Under the pieces are notes generated by a model. It ran no database searches. It was not told where the DNA came from and saw only the letters and a list, made by a program, of their open reading frames with translations. Source: CAZUDO01 sp964618895 (lineage in GTDB: Bacteria > Desulfobacterota > Binatia > DP-6). Taken from it: a stretch of 40,835 bases of DNA. A program made the translations under genes and the position numbers. The DNA lies in assembly GCA_964618895.1 (NCBI GenBank), contig CAZUDO010000128.1, positions 1 to 40,835 on the forward strand, given 5' to 3'. Below, piece after piece: positions 37,107 to 40,835 of the stretch. How positions within the stretch are numbered: the first letter of the stretch is position 1; the number at the start of each line of letters is the position of its first letter.

Positions 37107-39242
37107 GTGCCCGTCGCCTGCGCCCACTGCACCCTGCCGATCGGGCGCCGGGCCCTGCACGCCACCATCGACGGCGTTCCCGGCCGCTACTGCTGCATCG
37201 GCTGCATCCTCGCCCATCAGATCACGCGCGCCGAGGGGGACGAGGGCCGGGCGGCCGCGGTGCTGATCCGGCTCGGCGTCGCCGTCTTCTTCGCCATGAA
37301 CGTGATGATGGTGACGCTCCCCGCCTACGTGCCGGCGGTGTACGGCGATGCGGGCGTCGCGACCGACGGCCCGCTCTTCCTGCTGCTGCGCTGGCTGGCG
37401 ATGGTGTTCGCCGCCCCGGTGCTGGTCCTGCTGGGCTGGCCGATCCTGGCAGCGGCGTGGCAGGCGGCGCGTGCCGGGGTCGTCACCGCCGATGCGCTGG
37501 TCGTCATCGGCACCGTCGCCGCGTACGGGCTCTCGGTTGCGAACACCATCCAGGGACGGGCGGCCGTATACTACGACACGGCGGCGATGCTGCTGGTGCT
37601 GGTGACGCTCGGGCGCTATCTGGACGCGCGCGCCCGCGCCGACGCCGGGGCGTTGGTGCGACGGACCCTCGCCCGCGAGCCCACACGCGCCTGTCGGGAG
37701 GAGGCGGGACGCGTGCGCGACGTGCCCCCGCACACGCTCGCACCGGGGGACGTGGTGCGGGTCCTGCCCGGGGACGCGTTCCCGACCGACGGGGTCGTGC
37801 TGTCCGGCGTCGGGGGCGTCGACGAGGCGCCGCTGACGGGCGAAGCCACGCCCGTCACCAAAGGACCCGGCGACGCGGTGGCCGGCGGCACCTGCTCTGT
37901 CGACGGGACGTTTCGCGTGCGCGTGCGGGCCCGCGCCGCCGACAGCACGGTCGCCCGCATCGCCGAACTCGTCGACGCCGGGCTGCGCGACCGCACGCAT
38001 GCCGAACGGGTCGCCGATGGGGTCGCCGCGGCTCTCCTCCCGATCGTGCTCGCCGTCGCCACCGGGGCCGCGCTCTGGTGGACGCACCGCGCCGGGATCG
38101 ACCGCGGGCTCCTGGTCGGGCTCGCGGTCCTGGTGGTCGCCTGTCCGTGCGGGCTCGGCCTGGCCACGCCGCTCGCCCTCTGGACCGGGATGGTGACCGC
38201 CGCACGCCGTGGCGTGGTGGTGCGCCGCGCCGCCGTACTCGAGCGCGTGGCGGCGCTGGGGCATGTCTTCTTCGACAAGACGGGGACGCTCACCAGGGTC
38301 ACGCCGCGCGTCACCAGCATCGATCCGATCGGCGGGGTCCGCCCGGAGGAGGTCCTCGGCCTCGCGGCCGCGCTGGAGGACGGGCTCGTGCACCCGGCCG
38401 CGCGCGGGATCGTCGTCGCCGCGCGCGCGGCCGGGATCACGCCGCCCCCGGTCGACGCACTGGATGTGGTCCCGGGCCGGGGGGTCCGCGGGACGGTGGG
38501 AGGGGCGTGCATCCTGGTGGGGAACGCGGGCTGGATGGAGCACGAGGGCATTCGCGTCGACCTGCCGAGCGACGGGGAGGGTACGCCGATCGCGGTCGCA
38601 CGTGATGGCCGGGCGATCGGCGTCATCCGGCTCGGCGAGACGCTGGTGGCGGGCGCGTCCGAGACCGTGGGGGCGCTGCGGAGCTTCGGCCTCACCACGG
38701 GTCTGCTCTCGGGCGACACACGCTTGGGCGTGCTCGCGCGCCTGTTCGCAGACGGGGAACGTATCGGGGGGCTCTCGGCCGGGGACAAGGTCGCGCGCGT
38801 ACACGCACGGCGGCAGCGCGAGGCCGTCGCCATGGTAGGCGACGGCTTCAACGACGCGCCCGCGCTGGCGGCGGCGGACGTCGGCATCGCCGTCGGCACG
38901 GCGCCCGACCTGACCCGCGTCACGGCCGACGTGCTCGTCCTGCGCGGGGGCGTGCGCCAGGTCCCCTGGCTCGTCGGCCACGCCCGGCGAGTTGTCCGTG
39001 TGGCGCGGCAGAACCTGGCGTGGGCGTTCGGCTACAATGCCGTCGCCGTCGCGCTCGCGGCCGCGGGGCAGCTCAACCCGCTGGTGGCAGCGCTCGCCAT
39101 GCTGGCGAGCAGCGTGGCCGTGGTGGCGAACGCACGTCGCCTGCGGACGGTGGACCCGGTGCCGGCGACCCCAGCCAGGCGAGCGCGCCCTGCCCGAGGT
39201 ATGGTCAAGGGGATCGGCTTCTCGGGGGGCGGTTCGGGATGA
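37107..39242 (+). CDS. ccoI: Copper-exporting P1B-type ATPase (CcoI-like)
   Basis: 711 residues from GTG 37107, 4 bases after the previous stop. The N-terminus is a Cys cluster, CAHC (5-8) with YCCIGC (C29, C30, C33) then H37, instead of an HMA domain with C-x-x-C. Then membrane helices, TGEATPV of the actuator, the ion-path motif CPC (346-348), DKTGT with the phosphorylated D390, HPAARG (in place of the usual HPLA) and MVGDGFNDAPALAAADVGIA. CcoI-type pumps deliver copper outward for CuB assembly; the location supports that over detoxification. Confidence 0.9.
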   Translation: MPVACAHCTLPIGRRALHATIDGVPGRYCCIGCILAHQITRAEGDEGRAAAVLIRLGVAVFFAMNVMMVTLPAYVPAVYGDAGVATDGPLFLLLRWLAMVFAAPVLVLLGWPILAAAWQAARAGVVTADALVVIGTVAAYGLSVANTIQGRAAVYYDTAAMLLVLVTLGRYLDARARADAGALVRRTLAREPTRACREEAGRVRDVPPHTLAPGDVVRVLPGDAFPTDGVVLSGVGGVDEAPLTGEATPVTKGPGDAVAGGTCSVDGTFRVRVRARAADSTVARIAELVDAGLRDRTHAERVADGVAAALLPIVLAVATGAALWWTHRAGIDRGLLVGLAVLVVACPCGLGLATPLALWTGMVTAARRGVVVRRAAVLERVAALGHVFFDKTGTLTRVTPRVTSIDPIGGVRPEEVLGLAAALEDGLVHPAARGIVVAARAAGITPPPVDALDVVPGRGVRGTVGGACILVGNAGWMEHEGIRVDLPSDGEGTPIAVARDGRAIGVIRLGETLVAGASETVGALRSFGLTTGLLSGDTRLGVLARLFADGERIGGLSAGDKVARVHARRQREAVAMVGDGFNDAPALAAADVGIAVGTAPDLTRVTADVLVLRGGVRQVPWLVGHARRVVRVARQNLAWAFGYNAVAVALAAAGQLNPLVAALAMLASSVAVVANARRLRTVDPVPATPARRARPARGMVKGIGFSGGGSG

Positions 39243-39283
39243 GCTGCGGGAGCGGCCGGCTTGACACCCCGCGGCGCGGCGGA

Positions 39284-39421
39284 TCACGTCTCCTCGATCA
39301 CGTAGCGGTGCTGTTCACGGACCAAACACACGACGCCAGCCGGCTGGTCGACGATGATGGCGAACAGGCCCGTGATGTCTCGACCCAGGATGCCGACGAA
39401 CCACTCACCCTCGATGCGCAT
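39284..39421 (-). pseudogene. Retropepsin-like aspartyl protease gene with internal deletion
   Basis: An open frame of 45 residues from ATG 39419-39421: MRIEGEWFVGILGRDITGLF then AIIVDQPAGVVCLVREQHRY. I recall a full family of about 140 residues starting M-R-I-x-G-E-W and ending in L-G-R-D-I-T-x-x-F-x-x-I-V-D-x-P; here the two ends are joined directly, with the catalytic D-T/S-G part removed in frame. It overlaps the DUF5678-like gene by 17 bases, as its intact relatives do. It may still be translated but cannot be a protease. Confidence 0.55.
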
Positions 39422-39698
39422 AGATGCGCGCGTACCGCTCGCGGGGAATGTACTGAACGAAGCTGCCATCGTCGTCGGGATGCGCCGCCCGCGCGAGGCC
39501 CATTGCTTCCTCCGGAGTATCGGCTACGAAAGCCTCTTCGCCGGCAACGCAGACGCACTTGCCTCGATGCCGCGCGTAGAGTTCCTGTCCGTGCGCCTGA
39601 AGCCAGGCCGAATTCCGGTCGAAGCGCTTGCGCTGCGCCCGCGCCTTGACGACTTCGTCGGGATCGGTCACCTCTTCGATGACGACCGGCTTCACCAT
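39405..39698 (-). CDS. DUF5678-like small protein
   Basis: 97 residues from ATG 39696-39698. RNSAWLQAHGQELYARHRGK followed by CVCVAGEEAFVADTPEEAMG fits the DUF5678 pattern (W-x-x-x-x-x-x-x-Y-x-G-x-x-V-A-V-x-x-x-x-V... D-x-x-E-A), and SFVQYIPRERYARIYAHRG is the usual end. Soluble, function unknown; often paired with the aspartyl-protease-like gene that is decayed here. Confidence 0.7.
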   Translation of the reverse strand: MVKPVVIEEVTDPDEVVKARAQRKRFDRNSAWLQAHGQELYARHRGKCVCVAGEEAFVADTPEEAMGLARAAHPDDDGSFVQYIPRERYARIYAHRG

Positions 39699-39919
39699 GG
39701 GGTGATTCTGCCACCGCTGAGCGTGGGCAACAAGAACATCGTCCTGACCGAGGCCCGGGCGGCTCCAACGATGGGGCAGTTGCCCGTCCAGTGTTGTCCC
39801 GATTGCGGAACCGCTTGTCCGGCTCCGCCGACGCCGGCTGCAACGACCGATGCGGCAGGGCGCGCCGCTTATGGCGGCCGCAGGGGCTGTGGTAGACCGC
39901 GCAGGCCAGACACGACGTG

Positions 39920-40351
39920 ATGCCCTATTCCTCCTGCGGTCATGAGAACCCCTCCCGGGCGAGGTTCTGCCTCGAATGCGGGGAGCAGAGCATCAAATTA
40001 TACGATCCCAGCGCGCATGGGTCGCTGGTGTACACGGTGGGGCTCGACCGTGGCGTCGGCGCCTACGCGTATGCGGCCCTGTGTCACGTGTCATCGCCCG
40101 CACCGCCGTCAGGTTCTTCTTCACCAGGGACTGCAGGCGCTCGCGTGAGATGGCGTACGTGATCATGTGCGTCCTGACCGTGGCCGCAGGTCGAGCACTG
40201 CGCCCTCGACGGGGGCGGAGATCTTCGGTGGATCGACGACTCGCAACGGCGCGCCACGCTCGAAGAAGCGCGCCGCCTATACGACGCGATCGGTGCGGGC
40301 GGCCACGTGCAACGAATCGCGCGCGAGCTGGCCGAGGGTGTGAAGCCGTGA
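39920..40351 (+). pseudogene. Zinc-ribbon/TPR (adenylate-cyclase-type) protein remnant
   Basis: The head at 39920 reads MPYSSCGHENPSRARFCLEC-G, the double-zinc-ribbon start found in many AAA/adenylate cyclase-TPR proteins, but the first Cys is replaced (Y-S-S-C). The tail, in another frame at about 40187-40351, reads RATLEEARRLYDAIGAGGHV then QRIARELAEG and a stop, the typical last TPR of the same proteins, which are usually over 1000 residues. About 170 bases of unrelated sequence join them, so the body of the gene is deleted. Identification rests on recall of the two ends. Confidence 0.45.
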
Positions 40352-40482
40352 CCACGGGAACGACGTGCGACCACTGCGGCGTCGCCGAATCCCGTCGCTA
40401 TGACGTTCTGCGGCGCGTGCGGCGATGCCATTCCCTTGATCTGTCGGCGGGCACCCGAGGGAGCCACCACCCCCGGGATTGA
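40348..40482 (+). pseudogene. Second zinc-ribbon gene head, frameshifted
   Basis: GTG 40348 overlaps the previous stop (GTGA) and begins MTTGTTCDHCGVAESRRYDV; a neighbouring frame continues with TFCGACGDAIP. Together they give the two C-x-x-C knuckles of a zinc ribbon, but in different frames, and nothing follows. It probably started a second gene of the same type. Low certainty. Confidence 0.35.
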
Positions 40483-40494
40483 AGCGCACTCGAT

Positions 40495-40511
40495 GCTGTA
40501 TACAGTACAGC
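40495..40511 (+). promoter_or_regulatory. Inverted repeat upstream of the mazE-like gene
   Basis: GCTGTA (40495-40500) and TACAGC (40506-40511) flank a 5-base spacer, 17 bases before the antitoxin start; TATACAG inside could act as a -10. RHH antitoxins bind such palindromes to repress their operon. AGAGGA at 40515-40520 is the ribosome site. Confidence 0.5.
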
Positions 40512-40527
40512 GTAAGAGGACGTTCCC

Positions 40528-40755
40528 ATGGCGGTTCGATTGAATATCGTGATGGACGATGAACTCTACCGCCGTCTCAAGCGGGATCTGCCGCCGAAGC
40601 GGATTAGTCGCTTCATCAACGACGCGGTGCGGGCCCACCTGCATCCCGATCGGTCCACACTCGATGCCGCCTACAAGGCGGCGCGCAAAGAGCGCTGGCG
40701 CACGCAGCTCGGAGAGGATTGGTCAGTGACCGACACCGAGGGCTGGCCGCCGTGA
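40528..40755 (+). CDS. MazE/PemI-type ribbon-helix-helix antitoxin
   Basis: 75 residues from ATG 40528. VRLNIVMDDELYRRLKRDLP followed by RISRFINDAVRAHL is a ribbon-helix-helix DNA-binding domain; the C-terminal half (DAAYKAARKERWRTQLGEDW) would wrap the toxin. Its stop overlaps the GTG of the downstream toxin (GTGA). Intact. Confidence 0.8.
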   Translation: MAVRLNIVMDDELYRRLKRDLPPKRISRFINDAVRAHLHPDRSTLDAAYKAARKERWRTQLGEDWSVTDTEGWPP

Positions 40756-40835
40756 AGCGCGCACCACGCCGGGGCGACATCTACTGGGTCGTGCTCGATC
40801 CGGCGCTGGGAACCGAGATTCGGAAGACACGACCC
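40752..40835 (+). CDS. MazF/PemK toxin, N-terminal part, cut by the window end
   Basis: From GTG 40752, 28 codons read KRAPRRGDIYWVVLDPALGT then EIRKTRP. R-G-D-I-Y-W-V...D-P-x-x-G-x-E-I-x-K-T-R-P is the start of MazF-family endoribonucleases, including the conserved RP. The rest lies outside the window, so completeness is unknown. Confidence 0.85.
   Translation, partial: MKRAPRRGDIYWVVLDPALGTEIRKTRP

Noticed and set aside
37086..39287. 733-codon minus frame opposite the copper ATPase
   Set aside because: Antisense artefact rich in His, Arg and Asp; the plus frame has CPC, DKTGT and GDGFNDAP motifs.
39780..39880. Possible sixth attC-like palindrome (GCGGAACCGC and nearby repeats)
   Set aside because: No matching RYYYAAC/GTTRRRY cores at the ends and no cassette-like gene spacing.

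Overview
A GC-rich window from a Gram-negative bacterium. Outer-membrane-type osmoregulated glucan genes (opgG/opgH), hflK/hflC, a cbb3-type oxidase operon with its copper ATPase, and a secreted protein with myxobacterial-type disulfide repeats together suggest a deltaproteobacterium-like lineage (Desulfobacterota or Binatota type). That placement is inference; there is no rRNA or complete tRNA here.

Layout. (1) About 1-2925, minus strand: an integron cassette array without a visible integrase. Five attC-like sites (482-538, 1043-1135, 1997-2089, 2518-2579, 2861-2922) all have the same orientation and separate small minus-strand cassettes: an antitoxin with a broken RelE, a coupled pair of small conserved proteins, a methyltransferase, DUF4160 remnant/DUF2442, and a HicB-like antitoxin. 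(2) About 2970-8600: a scrap zone with a 5'-truncated transposase, a truncated DUF4258 toxin, an intact higBA pair between two copies of a tRNA 3' end, an integrase C-terminal remnant, a DUF2779 nuclease-like gene, a RES-domain remnant, and a small-protein/HTH pair with a palindromic operator. (3) 8970-17580, ordinary chromosome: hflK-hflC-DUF1232/J-domain protein on plus; a P-type cation ATPase, a cytochrome P450 and a SEC-C protein on minus. (4) 17684-31942, glucan locus: opgG, opgH, an ABC sugar importer (binding lipoprotein and two permeases) and a large multidomain glycosidase form one plus-strand operon of overlapping genes. A secreted disulfide-repeat protein follows. Convergent to it, on minus, a GH144-like lipoprotein (beta-1,2-glucanase family) is coupled to the MalK/UgpC-type ATPase that would power the importer. 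The whole set reads as synthesis, cleavage and re-uptake of a periplasmic beta-glucan. (5) 32042-39242, respiratory locus: a TauE/SafE-like membrane protein, two unknown membrane proteins, a diheme cytochrome c, CcoN, CcoO, a CcoS-like protein, a 63-residue peptide resembling the CcoP membrane anchor, and a copper P-type ATPase with a cysteine-rich N-terminus. No normal fused CcoP is present. (6) 39284-40835: more eroded accessory DNA (DUF5678-like protein, an internally deleted aspartyl-protease gene, zinc-ribbon/cyclase-type remnants) and the start of a mazEF/pemIK pair cut by the window edge.

The most notable observations are the integrase-less attC array rich in orphan and broken toxin-antitoxin parts, the combined glucan synthesis/degradation/uptake locus, and the apparently split CcoP in the cbb3 operon.
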